Assembly (NCBI GenBank): GCA_946616295.1
Contig: CAMOIU010000006.1
Location: 1-64,000 of the forward strand
Source of the DNA: CAG-791 sp002392385
Lineage (GTDB): Bacteria > Bacillota > Clostridia > Lachnospirales > Lachnospiraceae
Direction of reading: 5' to 3'
Length of the DNA: 64,000 nucleotides
The notes under the pieces were generated by a model, which saw nothing but the letters and a program-made list of their open reading frames with translations, did not search any database and had not been told where the DNA came from. The first letter of the stretch is position 1. The number at the start of each line of letters is the position of its first letter. A program made the translations under genes and the position numbers. Below are positions 34,584-43,310 of this stretch, piece after piece.

Positions 34584-35471
34584 ATGTTCCAGATGTATGG
34601 GGTCAATCCCCCGATGTGTACACCTTTTCAGGAGAACGGAGAGCTGGATATCGCTTCCCTGAAGGCGCTGGTGAGCTTCCTGCGGGACAGAGTGGACGGA
34701 CTTTTTGTCTGCGGGTCCTATGGCGGCGGCGTCCTGATGACCGAGGAGGAGCGCAGGCAGGTGCTGGAAGTCACCCTGGCCGAGGTCGGCGGCAAGATCC
34801 CCGTCATCGCCCATGTGGGAACAGCCGATTCGCTGAGCGCCAGGCGCCTGACGGAGCACGCCGTGAAGAGCGGGGCGGCAGCCGTCGCGGCCGTCGGTCC
34901 CTATTACTTCAAACATTCCAGAGACAACGTGCTCAGCTATTTTGACACGCTGGTCAAGGCCGCCGGGGACACCCCCGTGTATGTCTACAACAATCCCCAG
35001 TTCCAGGGATATCCCATGGACGTCAGCCTGATCCGGGACCTCAAGGACAAGGTCGGCGTCAGGGGCATCAAGGACGCCACCTTCGACATCCAGATGATGG
35101 CCAAGTACATGCGGCTCTTCAAGAGCGACACCTTCGATGTGGCACTCGGGACCGAGGCCATGTGGCTGTCCGCCTGGGCGCTCGGATGCAGGGCCTTCAT
35201 GCCGGGCATCGCCAATGCCTTCCCGGAGATCTGCAAGAAGATGTTCGAGGAGAGCATGAAGGGGGATATCGAGGCCTGCAGAGAGACCCAGTTCGAGATC
35301 AACGAGATGCGGGAGATCATGTACCTGGCCAAATCGACCCAGCTGGCCATCTACGCCATGCTGGAGCTCCGGGGCATTGCCAGATGCTATCCCCGCGCAC
35401 CCTTCGTGCCGGCTTCGGAAGAAGAGAAGGCGCATATCCGGGAACGGCTTGTTCAGCTGAAACTGCTGTGA
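34584..35471 (+). CDS. DapA/N-acetylneuraminate-lyase-family aldolase
   Basis: This 295-residue (beta/alpha)8 protein has Schiff-base Lys163 in GIKDATF and catalytic Tyr135 in YVYNNP. The usual GTTGE (substrate carboxylate and proton relay) is GSYGGG (44-49), so the second Thr and the Glu are changed. The family includes dihydrodipicolinate synthase, KDG aldolase and sialic-acid lyase. From context it probably cleaves a 2-keto-3-deoxy sugar acid to pyruvate plus an aldehyde. The changed loop hints at a non-standard substrate. AAGGAGGG precedes the ATG. Confidence 0.85.
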   Translation: MFQMYGVNPPMCTPFQENGELDIASLKALVSFLRDRVDGLFVCGSYGGGVLMTEEERRQVLEVTLAEVGGKIPVIAHVGTADSLSARRLTEHAVKSGAAAVAAVGPYYFKHSRDNVLSYFDTLVKAAGDTPVYVYNNPQFQGYPMDVSLIRDLKDKVGVRGIKDATFDIQMMAKYMRLFKSDTFDVALGTEAMWLSAWALGCRAFMPGIANAFPEICKKMFEESMKGDIEACRETQFEINEMREIMYLAKSTQLAIYAMLELRGIARCYPRAPFVPASEEEKAHIRERLVQLKLL

Positions 35472-35529
35472 GTATACACTGTACAGGCAAAGGATGTAGA
35501 AACCTATCAAAAAAAGGGAGGTAAAAGGC

Positions 35530-36627
35530 ATGAAAAAAGTGTTGGCATTGTTGTTGACGGCTGTCATGGGCACGATGCTGCTGGCCGGCTGCGGCGGATC
35601 TTCCGCGGGTGCCGGATCAGGCGGTGACACCAAGGAAGAAGCGGCAGCGCCTGCTCAGGAGACAGCTGCTGAACCGGAAGTGACTTTTAAGCTCGGCTGG
35701 GCAGAGACCGCTGAGCGCGAAGGACATCCCCTCTCTCAGGCGGCCTATACCTTCGCGGAGCAGGTGGAGCAGCTTTCGGGCGGCACCATGAAGGTGGAGC
35801 TCTATCCCGCCGCACAGCTGGGCGATGCTTCGTCCATGCTGACCCAGGTGGAAGCCGGCACCCTGGAGAGCTGCATGAGTATCTCCAACGGACAGTTCGC
35901 GACCAGCTACTATAAGGATCTGGGCTTCCTGGATATCCCTTTTCTGTTCGATTCCGCCCAGGAGGCTTATGACCTGCTGAATCCTGAGGGAGATTTCTTC
36001 AAGGAGCTGCAGGCAGATATCGCCACCAAGACCGGTATCCGTCCTCTGGTATTCTTCAACGAGGGCCTGCGCCACATCACGAACTCCAAGCGGGAGATCA
36101 AGACGCCTGAAGACCTGAAGGGCCTCAAGATCCGTACCATGAACGTGGCAGCCCACATGAAGATGTTCGAAGATCTGGGAGCTCAGCCGACCAACATTTC
36201 CTGGAACGAACTTTATACAGCTCTGCAGACCGGCCTTGTCGACGCGCAGGAGAACCCGGTGATCAATGCTGTTTACATCAGCGCATGGGAAGTGCAGAAA
36301 TACATGACCCTTGACGGACATGTCTGCCTCTGCGGCCTCTTCTGCATGAATGACGGTTTCTACAACAGCCTCACCGACGAGCAGAAGGCTGTGGTCGATC
36401 AGGCTGCCAGGGAAGCCCTGAAGGCCGAGTACAAGATGTTCTCCGACAACGAGGCCAAGGCTCTCGAGACCCTGAAGGAGAACGGACTGCAGATCACGGA
36501 ACTGACACCTGAAGAGAAGCAGGCTTTCGTCGATGCCTGCCAGGCGGATATCATCGAGTACCTGAAGAGCGAGATGGATACACCTGAACTTATTGACCGT
36601 GTTCTCAAGGAATTAGGAAAGAACTGA
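35530..36627 (+). CDS. dctP: TRAP transporter solute-binding lipoprotein
   Basis: This 365-residue protein has lipobox LLAGC (Cys21), a Gly/Ala/Glu linker and a DctP fold (~50-360). The conserved Arg of the carboxylate site lies in GLKIRTMN, and the ITNSKREIKTPEDLKG stretch is typical. It binds an organic or sugar acid outside the membrane and hands it to DctQM. It is followed immediately by dctQ (TGATG overlap) and preceded by GGGAGGT. The sugar-acid enzymes upstream suggest an aldonate or uronate ligand. Confidence 0.93.
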   Translation: MKKVLALLLTAVMGTMLLAGCGGSSAGAGSGGDTKEEAAAPAQETAAEPEVTFKLGWAETAEREGHPLSQAAYTFAEQVEQLSGGTMKVELYPAAQLGDASSMLTQVEAGTLESCMSISNGQFATSYYKDLGFLDIPFLFDSAQEAYDLLNPEGDFFKELQADIATKTGIRPLVFFNEGLRHITNSKREIKTPEDLKGLKIRTMNVAAHMKMFEDLGAQPTNISWNELYTALQTGLVDAQENPVINAVYISAWEVQKYMTLDGHVCLCGLFCMNDGFYNSLTDEQKAVVDQAAREALKAEYKMFSDNEAKALETLKENGLQITELTPEEKQAFVDACQADIIEYLKSEMDTPELIDRVLKELGKN

Positions 36628-37148
36628 TGAAACAGTACGTATCCTTTTGCCGGAAACTGAACAGGACGCTGACGCTGGTCGGCGTCCTGATCCTGGCATT
36701 CTCTATCATCCTGACTTTCGTACAGGTCATCCTGCGCAATTTCTCAGGCTTCTCCTTTAAATGGGCGGAGGAAACGACAAGATACCTGGTGATCTATGCC
36801 GTCTATCTTGTCTCGGGACGTCTCCTGCTGGAGAACCGCAACTCGGTGGTCGACATGTTCTACAACATGTTCCCCGAGACGGTCCGCAAGGTGCTGAACT
36901 CCCTGTTCTACCTGCTGATCGCGGCATTTCTGGCAGTCATGATGTACTACGGCTATACCCTGGTCTCCCGCAACCTGAAGATCTGGTGCGCATCCATTCA
37001 CATTCCCTGGGCTGTGCCCTTCGGCGCCCTGCTCGTGGGCAGTCTTGGCATGCTGCTGCAGATACCCGCCAAGCTGTACCTGGTATGGACCGGCGGAGCC
37101 ATGAGGGAAGATGAAGGCTCGGCCGCAGCAGAAGGAGGGCAGAAATGA
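36627..37148 (+). CDS. dctQ: TRAP transporter small permease
   Basis: This 173-residue, four-helix protein has the DctQ pattern RNFSGFSFKWAEETTRYLVIY (the WxEE region) and SIHIPWAVPFG. It partners DctM in the Na+-driven uptake of the DctP ligand. Its start overlaps the dctP stop and its end overlaps the dctM start, so translation is coupled. Confidence 0.92.
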   Translation: MKQYVSFCRKLNRTLTLVGVLILAFSIILTFVQVILRNFSGFSFKWAEETTRYLVIYAVYLVSGRLLLENRNSVVDMFYNMFPETVRKVLNSLFYLLIAAFLAVMMYYGYTLVSRNLKIWCASIHIPWAVPFGALLVGSLGMLLQIPAKLYLVWTGGAMREDEGSAAAEGGQK

Positions 37149-38440
37149 ACCCGCTTGTAATGGCGCTGATCCTGTTTTTGGTCCTGATGTTTCTGGGGAT
37201 GCCCATCGTCTTCGTGATGTGCGTATCCTCCCTGTCATATTGTGTGTTCAGCGGCAACTATGTCTATCTGATGGTCATCATCGAGAAGATGTTCCGCGGC
37301 ATGGACAGCTTTGTCCTGCTGGCCATCCCTATGTTCATCATGTGCGGAGAGGTCATGAACCGCGGCGGCATCACCAATGCCATCGTGGGATTCGCTGATC
37401 TGATCGTGGGACGGCTCAAGGGCGGTCTGGCCTATGTGAATACCCTGGCCTCCACCTTCTTTGCCGGTATCACGGGTTCTGCGCTGTCGGACATCGCCTC
37501 GCTGGGCTCCATCCTGATCCCTTCCATGGAAAAACAGGGCTATACCAGGGACTTCGCCTGCGCGGTCACCGCCGCGACGGCCATCCAGGGTCCTCTGATC
37601 CCGCCGTCCATTCCGGCTGTCCTGGTGGCCTCCGCGACCGGTCTCTCCACCGGCGCCCTCTTCTGGGGCGGCGCAGTGCCGGGCGTCATGATCGGCGGAG
37701 TCGCCGCCGTGATCATCTTCATCGAGGGCTTCCGGCATGATTTCCCCAAGCGGACCACGAAGATCCCCCTGAAGGACGCGGTCAGGATCACTCTGCGCTC
37801 GGTGCTGCCTCTGATGACGGTCGTCATCATTCTGGTGGGCATGAGCTCCGGCAAGTTCACGCCTACGGAGGCGGCCGCCGTGGCTCTGATGTATGCCATC
37901 CTTATCACGACGCTGCTCTACAAACCCATTCCCATCAAGGAAATGTTTGAGATCCTGGGCAATGTCCTGATGCAGACGGCCACCATCTATCTGATCATCG
38001 CCGGCGCGACGACCTTCTCCTATATCCTGGCCATCGAGAACATTCCCGCCAAGCTGTCGAAGATCATCAACACCTATGCGCATTCCCAGTGGCAGGTGCT
38101 GCTGATCATCAATATCATCCTGCTGATCTGGGGCATGTTCATGGACACCTCGCCGTCCATCCTGGTCCTGGTGCCGATCCTCTTCCCGGTGGCAACGGCC
38201 GCGGGCATCCATCCCATTCATTTCGGCGTCATCACCATCGTCAACCTGATGATGGGCCTGCTGTCGCCCCCCTTCGGAATGGCCCTCTACACGACGCAGT
38301 CGGTGGGTAAGTGCGACATGGTCGGTCTGCTCAAGGAGGTCTGGCCTTTCATCGTCGGAGACCTGGTCGTGCTGTTCATCATCAGTGCCTTCCCGGAGAT
38401 CGTGCTGGCCCTGCCCCGTCTGTTCGGAATGGTGAAATAA
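37145..38440 (+). CDS. dctM: TRAP transporter large permease
   Basis: This 431-residue, ~12-helix protein has the DctM signatures FAGITGSALSDIASLG, IQGPLIPPSIPAVL and GMFMDTSPSILVL. It moves the substrate with Na+. It overlaps dctQ by 4 bp and ends 1 bp before the LarA-family gene, so that enzyme belongs to the same message. Confidence 0.93.
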   Translation: MNPLVMALILFLVLMFLGMPIVFVMCVSSLSYCVFSGNYVYLMVIIEKMFRGMDSFVLLAIPMFIMCGEVMNRGGITNAIVGFADLIVGRLKGGLAYVNTLASTFFAGITGSALSDIASLGSILIPSMEKQGYTRDFACAVTAATAIQGPLIPPSIPAVLVASATGLSTGALFWGGAVPGVMIGGVAAVIIFIEGFRHDFPKRTTKIPLKDAVRITLRSVLPLMTVVIILVGMSSGKFTPTEAAAVALMYAILITTLLYKPIPIKEMFEILGNVLMQTATIYLIIAGATTFSYILAIENIPAKLSKIINTYAHSQWQVLLIINIILLIWGMFMDTSPSILVLVPILFPVATAAGIHPIHFGVITIVNLMMGLLSPPFGMALYTTQSVGKCDMVGLLKEVWPFIVGDLVVLFIISAFPEIVLALPRLFGMVK

Positions 38441-38441
38441 T

Positions 38442-39749
38442 ATGTTCATTGACTTTCCAGAGGTATCCGGAGTCATTTCTCTCTCTGCGGAGACAATTAA
38501 GCTGCCTGAGGTGCGACGCGTCAGGCAGCTCTTTTGTAATGACTCTATAGAAAACATAGAAGCCCATCTGGAGGAGAGACTGCGCCGGCAGCTGGCGGGC
38601 GGGCCCTCCCTGCGGGGCAGGCGGATCTGCATAACGGCCGGCAGCCGGGGGATACCCCACTTCCCCCTGATTCTGCGGACAGTCTGCCGCTGCCTTAAGG
38701 AACTGGGAGCGGAGCCCTTCATCATACCCGCCATGGGAAGCCACGGCGGCGCCACGGCAGAGGGGCAGAAACAGATCCTCACGGACTACGGGATCACAGA
38801 AGAGGCCATGGGGGCACCGGTCTGCTCCTCCATGGAGGTGGTGCAGTACGGCATACTGCCCGACGGGACGCCCCTTTACTGCGACCGGCTGGCCGCCCAG
38901 GCGGACGGGATCGTCCTCATGAATAAGGTCAAACCCCATACGGACTTCCGCGGGCCCCACGAGAGCGGCCTGGCCAAAATGATCGCCATCGGCATCGCCA
39001 AGCACAAGGGGGCGACGGCCTTCCACGCCATCGGCTTCCGCCGCTTCGCGGAGATGATCCCGGCCGCGGCGGAAATCTTCCTGAAGACCTTCCCTGTGGT
39101 GTGCGGCATCGGCATCGTCCAGAATGCCTATGATGAGATCAGTGAGCTGGAGGTCGCGGGGAAGGACGGCATCATGGACCTGGACAGGCGGCTGTTGGAG
39201 CACGCGCGCGCGTCCATGGCCAGATTCAAATTCCAAGAGACGGATGTCCTGGTGATCGATGAGATCGGCAAGGAGATCAGCGGCTACGGACAGGACCCCA
39301 ACGTCACCGGAAGGGCGAACGGAAGAGCGCCGGGCTTCTCGGAGATCTTCAAGGCGGACAGAATGTTCATACGCGGACTGACGGCCGGGACCCATCACAA
39401 CGGGGCAGGCCTTGCGGAGGCGGATGTCACGACCCGCGCCTGCCTGCGGCAGGTGGATTTCGGGCCGACCTGGACGAACCTGATCACGTCCGGCGTGATC
39501 GAGGGCTGTAAGATCCCCATGTACGCCGATAATGATCTGGAGGCCCTGAAGCTGACCATCGCCTGCTGCTGCAATAAGGACCCGGAGACCCTGCGCCTGG
39601 TCCGCATCCGCAACACCATGGCCCTGCATGAGATCGAGGTGTCCCGGGGACTCTATGAAGCCATCAAGGATGACCCGGAGATCCAACCGGTGAGCGACTA
39701 TTATTCCCTGCCCTTCGACGCGGCGGGGAACCTGCCGGTGTTTGGCTGA
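38442..39749 (+). CDS. LarA-family nickel-pincer racemase/epimerase homologue
   Basis: This 435-residue protein has the DUF2088/LarA N-terminal half (RICITAGSRGIPHFP) with histidines in MGSHGGAT (His101) and KPHTDF (His166), a lysine at ~179 and AIGIAKHKG, comparable with the catalytic and cofactor residues of lactate racemase LarA. LarA homologues racemise or epimerise C2 of hydroxyacids, including malate and gluconate types. Its position 1 bp behind dctM suggests C2 epimerisation of the imported sugar acid. The NPN cofactor genes larB, larC and larE are not in the window. Confidence 0.78.
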   Translation: MFIDFPEVSGVISLSAETIKLPEVRRVRQLFCNDSIENIEAHLEERLRRQLAGGPSLRGRRICITAGSRGIPHFPLILRTVCRCLKELGAEPFIIPAMGSHGGATAEGQKQILTDYGITEEAMGAPVCSSMEVVQYGILPDGTPLYCDRLAAQADGIVLMNKVKPHTDFRGPHESGLAKMIAIGIAKHKGATAFHAIGFRRFAEMIPAAAEIFLKTFPVVCGIGIVQNAYDEISELEVAGKDGIMDLDRRLLEHARASMARFKFQETDVLVIDEIGKEISGYGQDPNVTGRANGRAPGFSEIFKADRMFIRGLTAGTHHNGAGLAEADVTTRACLRQVDFGPTWTNLITSGVIEGCKIPMYADNDLEALKLTIACCCNKDPETLRLVRIRNTMALHEIEVSRGLYEAIKDDPEIQPVSDYYSLPFDAAGNLPVFG

Positions 39750-39768
39750 AACGGAGGGATCTGCCTCC

Positions 39769-41010
39769 TCACTCATGCGGATGTGCCGCCAGGTAATCGG
39801 TCAGCCCGGGCACGAATTTGGTCTTCCTGCCAAGGCCGGTCCGGAAGATGAAGGATGTCCCGTCATACTCATCATAATGGGGGAAGGCGTCCTCGATCAT
39901 CTGGCGCGACCTCTCGTCAGCGGGGACGATGTAGTCGATCTTCTGACCGTTCTCGCGGATGCCCACGGAAGCATAGAGCAGGTCCGTGCCTCCGGCGCCG
40001 ATATTGGCGGCCAGCGCCTCTTTCATCTGTCCGGCCAGCCGGGCAGCGGTCTCCTCATCGATGGCGTTGACCAGGCCGATGCCGAACTTCACGCCGCTGG
40101 CTTCATATTCCTTATAATCGGAGAAGAGGATCTCCTCCCCGGTCATGCCCTCATAGGAGAGCTTCTCGGCGTGCAGGCCATAGTAGTAAGCACCCACATC
40201 CCTGACGCCGGCCAGGTCCGCCAGCACCGTGACTGCCCGGCGGTCGGCCTCGGTCGTGGTCGATCCGGTCAGGTTATCCGTGTCTGAAAGCACGGCGCCC
40301 AGCATGAGGCGGGCGGTGGTGGGATCGATATCCACGCCGTAATTCATATAGTCCAGCCAGATGATGGTGGCGGTGGAGCCGATGGGTCTGGCTTCATAGA
40401 CGACCTGATGGCCGGTGGCAACGGTCCCCACTCCGTGGTGGTCCAGAATACCCACGATGTGGGCGTCCTGCATGCCTTCCGCCGCCTGGGCATATTCGCT
40501 GTGATCCACCAGGAAGACCGAAGTCCCCGCCGCGTCCTCCAGGACCGGCGGCGCCTCCACCCCTGCGTCCTGCAGGATGTAGGCCGTCTCCCGGTTGACC
40601 TCCGCCGTGATCCGCGCCTCCGCGGGATATCCCAGCTCGGTCAGCAGCCGGGCATAGGCGATGGCGCTGCATACAGTGTCCGAATCCGGACTCCGATGAC
40701 CGATCACATAGACGGGGCTGTCCCAGATATCCATGTTCTCAATGCCGGCCCGGTTGAGCATCTGCAGCTCTTCCTGCGTGACAGGAGAGACAGGGGCTTC
40801 CTGGTTATTCGGCGCATCCTGTCCGCCAGTCGCAGAACCCGCAGCCGACATTTCCTGCCCATCCTGTGCCGCAGCCGCGCCACTCTCACTCACTTCTGCT
40901 TCCTGCACGCATCCCCGCGTGATCGCGGCGCCGGCGAGTCCTCCGACCACCGCCGCGATACAGACCGCCGCAGCCAGTGCCTGCAGGCTGAATTTTCTAT
41001 TATTGCTCAT
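39769..41010 (-). CDS. Membrane-anchored/exported family II inorganic pyrophosphatase
   Basis: This 413-residue protein has an N-terminal hydrophobic segment (~9-30), a low-complexity Ala/Gly/Gln linker (~35-80) and a complete family II (DHH/DHHA2) pyrophosphatase. Metal ligands are His105, Asp109 and Asp111 in GHRSPDSDT, Asp169 in LVDHSE, and Asp190-His191-His192. The C-terminal DHHA2 domain carries the RSRQMIED and RKTKFVPGL lysine/arginine residues. Family II enzymes hydrolyse PPi with Mn2+ and are normally cytosolic without a leader, so an extracytoplasmic location is unusual. AAGGAGGC precedes the ATG on the minus strand. Confidence 0.85.
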   Translation of the reverse strand: MSNNRKFSLQALAAAVCIAAVVGGLAGAAITRGCVQEAEVSESGAAAAQDGQEMSAAGSATGGQDAPNNQEAPVSPVTQEELQMLNRAGIENMDIWDSPVYVIGHRSPDSDTVCSAIAYARLLTELGYPAEARITAEVNRETAYILQDAGVEAPPVLEDAAGTSVFLVDHSEYAQAAEGMQDAHIVGILDHHGVGTVATGHQVVYEARPIGSTATIIWLDYMNYGVDIDPTTARLMLGAVLSDTDNLTGSTTTEADRRAVTVLADLAGVRDVGAYYYGLHAEKLSYEGMTGEEILFSDYKEYEASGVKFGIGLVNAIDEETAARLAGQMKEALAANIGAGGTDLLYASVGIRENGQKIDYIVPADERSRQMIEDAFPHYDEYDGTSFIFRTGLGRKTKFVPGLTDYLAAHPHE

Positions 41011-41091
41011 CTTGTGCCTCCTTCTCAGAGTATGTAAGGATACAGGTCAGATGCATGAGTACCTGCCATTACAGCGATTATAACATTTCAT

Positions 41092-41190
41092 GGTCTCACA
41101 GGGGACGGTTCTCTGTGTGAATTGTTAGTCGGATGATCTTCCAGACCAGACATTTCCTGGCTCTCACAGAGAACCGTCCCCTGTGAGACC
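41092..41190. repeat. REP-like inverted repeat with 26-bp perfect arms
   Basis: GGTCTCACAGGGGACGGTTC and the next six bases (41092-41117) pair perfectly with 41165-41190. The loop is 47 bp. A third partial copy (ACCCCTGTGAGAG) follows at ~41196. The GGGGACGGTTCTCTGTG core is, to my knowledge, a common dispersed palindrome in Firmicutes, often linked to REP-associated tyrosine transposases. No transposase is present here. Confidence 0.75.
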
Positions 41191-41351
41191 TGAGAACCCC
41201 TGTGAGAGCCATTTGCGTCCGCCGCGCAGTCTGTTGTACAATATGCTATGGACGTCCGCCATTATAAGAGGTGAAGGCGGAGCATGGGAGAGCAGCCCCG
41301 GTTCTTATGGGGCCGGACAGATCTACTGAGCAGACATAAGGAGAAGAAAGA

Positions 41352-42635
41352 ATGAAAGGGCAGACAGACAGGGAGAACTCCGGAGCGGTCAGGATCGGAC
41401 TGATCGCGGTGATCGCGCTGTGTGCGGCGATCATGATCTATTCGATCCTGCACAGTGCAGGCGCGGGACAGGGAACCGGCGCGGCACAGGGGGCAGAAAC
41501 AGAGCAGGCAGCCGGCGCAGAGCAGGAAACCGGAGCGGGACAGGAAGCGAACGCAGAGCAGGCGGCCGGTACAGAAGAGGCGGACGGCGCGGACCAGAAG
41601 GTGCCGCTGTCGACTTACTGGACAGAGGACTCGGCGGCGGCGCAGAGTCTCCGGGAATATGTGACCATGGTGACCGACCCTTCGGACAAGGACAACTTTA
41701 TTCCGGAGAAGGACAGGATCGCTGTTTTTGACATGGACGGGACGCTCACCTGCGAGACCTACTACACCTATTACGATACGATGATGTTCATCGAGTACTG
41801 TCTGCGCGACCATCCTGACAGGGTATCGGATGAACTCAAGCAGGTGGCGGCCTCCATCAAGCCCGGCTATCTGGCGGACGAGACGCTGGCCAGGAATTTT
41901 GCCAAGGCCTATGCAGGGATGACGATGGAGGAGTTCTACGATTACGCGGTGGAATTCGGGCAGAGGAAGACCTCCAGCTTCGAGAACATGCGCTACATCG
42001 ACAACTTCTACCTGCCCATGGCGGAGCTGGTCCAGTATCTGTATGAGAATGACTTCACCATCTATGTGATCAGCGGCACGGAGCGCACGACGACCCGGGC
42101 GATCGTGGCCAATTCTCCGATCAAAGACTATGTGACGCCCAACCATGTGATCGGCACGGATTTCGAGGTGAAGCAGGCCGGACACGAGGACGAGGCCTCG
42201 AACCTGAATTTCAAGTATGAAAACGGCGATGAACTGGTCCTGACCGGCGGATTCATCCAGAAGAACCTCAACGGCAATAAATCCATCTACATCCAGAGAG
42301 AGATCGGGCAGCGGCCGGTGCTGGCCTTCGGCAACAGCGGCAGCGACACGAGCATGATGAACTACACGATCGACAGCCGCAATCCCTATCCGGCCCAGGC
42401 CTACATGATGGTCGCCGATGATCCCTTCAGGGAGTGGGGCACCCAGGACTGGGACAAGAAGTCGGAAGAATATCGGAGCAAGGGCTACATCCCGATCTCC
42501 ATGAGGACGGAATTCGCCCAGATCTACGGAGACGGCATCACCAAGTCCGCGGAGCAGTACCGGGAGGAGGACTGGCAGGTGACGCCTTCGGAGGAGGAAC
42601 CCACGGAGGAGACCGAGGAGCAGCCCGCGGCCTGA
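41352..42635 (+). CDS. Membrane-anchored HAD-superfamily phosphatase
   Basis: This 427-residue protein has one N-terminal helix (~13-34), a long Gly/Ala/Glu/Gln linker (~35-82) and a HAD domain (~120-400) with the nucleophile motif FDMDGTLT (Asp127, Asp129), ISGTERTTTRA (motif II) and FGNSGSDTSMM (motif IV). The cap region resembles the phosphoserine-phosphatase-like subgroup. The tail is Glu-rich. It should remove phosphate from an external substrate. Its architecture mirrors the divergent exported pyrophosphatase, and both may feed phosphate salvage. Confidence 0.8.
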   Translation: MKGQTDRENSGAVRIGLIAVIALCAAIMIYSILHSAGAGQGTGAAQGAETEQAAGAEQETGAGQEANAEQAAGTEEADGADQKVPLSTYWTEDSAAAQSLREYVTMVTDPSDKDNFIPEKDRIAVFDMDGTLTCETYYTYYDTMMFIEYCLRDHPDRVSDELKQVAASIKPGYLADETLARNFAKAYAGMTMEEFYDYAVEFGQRKTSSFENMRYIDNFYLPMAELVQYLYENDFTIYVISGTERTTTRAIVANSPIKDYVTPNHVIGTDFEVKQAGHEDEASNLNFKYENGDELVLTGGFIQKNLNGNKSIYIQREIGQRPVLAFGNSGSDTSMMNYTIDSRNPYPAQAYMMVADDPFREWGTQDWDKKSEEYRSKGYIPISMRTEFAQIYGDGITKSAEQYREEDWQVTPSEEEPTEETEEQPAA

Positions 42636-42663
42636 TCGAGAAGCACAGACCGGGAGGGACACC

Positions 42664-43185
42664 ATGACAGAGATCAGGACGGCGACGACAGAAGACGCGG
42701 AGCGCCTGGTGGAGATCTATGACTATTATGTCAGGAACACGGCCATCTCGTTTGAGTACGAGACGCCCTCCCTCGAGGAGTTCAGGTCCCGGATGGAGCA
42801 CACGCTGGGCAGATACCCCTATCTCGTGATCGAGAGGGACGGAAGGATCGAAGGCTACGCCTACGCGGGCCCCTTCAAGGCCCGGGCAGCCTACGACCGG
42901 TCCTGCGAGATCAGCATCTATCTGGACCGCGACGCCCGCAAGGGCGGCCTGGGCAGGCGGCTGACCGAGGCCCTGGAAGCGGAACTCAAGGCCATGGGGA
43001 TCCTCAACGTCTACGGCTGCATCGCCTATCCGGAGACCGATGATGAGTACCTCAACACCAACAGCGCAGATTACCACGCACACCTGGGCTATCGGACCGT
43101 GGGCACTTTTCACAAGTGCGCCTACAAGTTCGGGCGCTGGTACAACATGATCTGGATGGAGAAGTTCATCGGAGAGCATAACTGA
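42664..43185 (+). CDS. GNAT N-acetyltransferase, phosphinothricin-acetyltransferase-like
   Basis: This 173-residue protein has the GNAT acetyl-CoA loop in DRDARKGGLGRRL (R-x-x-G-x-G/A) and the Pat/Bar-type elements EIYDYYVRNTAISFE and YAYAGPFKARAAYDRSCEIS. The C-terminal HAHLGYRTVGTFHKCAYKFG with WYNMIWM is characteristic. These enzymes acetylate the amino group of phosphinothricin or methionine sulfoximine-like compounds. It lies 28 bp after the HAD gene and before a terminator. Confidence 0.86.
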   Translation: MTEIRTATTEDAERLVEIYDYYVRNTAISFEYETPSLEEFRSRMEHTLGRYPYLVIERDGRIEGYAYAGPFKARAAYDRSCEISIYLDRDARKGGLGRRLTEALEAELKAMGILNVYGCIAYPETDDEYLNTNSADYHAHLGYRTVGTFHKCAYKFGRWYNMIWMEKFIGEHN

Positions 43186-43196
43186 AGAAATGAAAT

Positions 43197-43238
43197 AAGC
43201 CGTACCGGAGAGTGGCAGTAGTCCGGTACGGCTTTCCC
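43197..43238 (+). terminator. Terminator after the GNAT gene
   Basis: AAGCCGTACCGGA/TCCGGTACGGCTT 13-bp stem, then TTCCCC; the A/T ends of the stem may act as the tract. Confidence 0.7.
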
Positions 43239-43250
43239 CTGTGCGGTATA

Positions 43251-43259
43251 TGGTATAAT
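43251..43259 (+). promoter_or_regulatory. Extended -10 promoter for the LtrA-like gene
   Basis: TGGTATAAT (43251-43259) is a perfect extended -10 element, 52 bases before the GTG start. No good -35 is needed or seen. Confidence 0.65.
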
Positions 43260-43310
43260 AGGACGGATAACTGTCCGGAATGATGATCCACGAAGTGCGG
43301 GAGGCATAAG

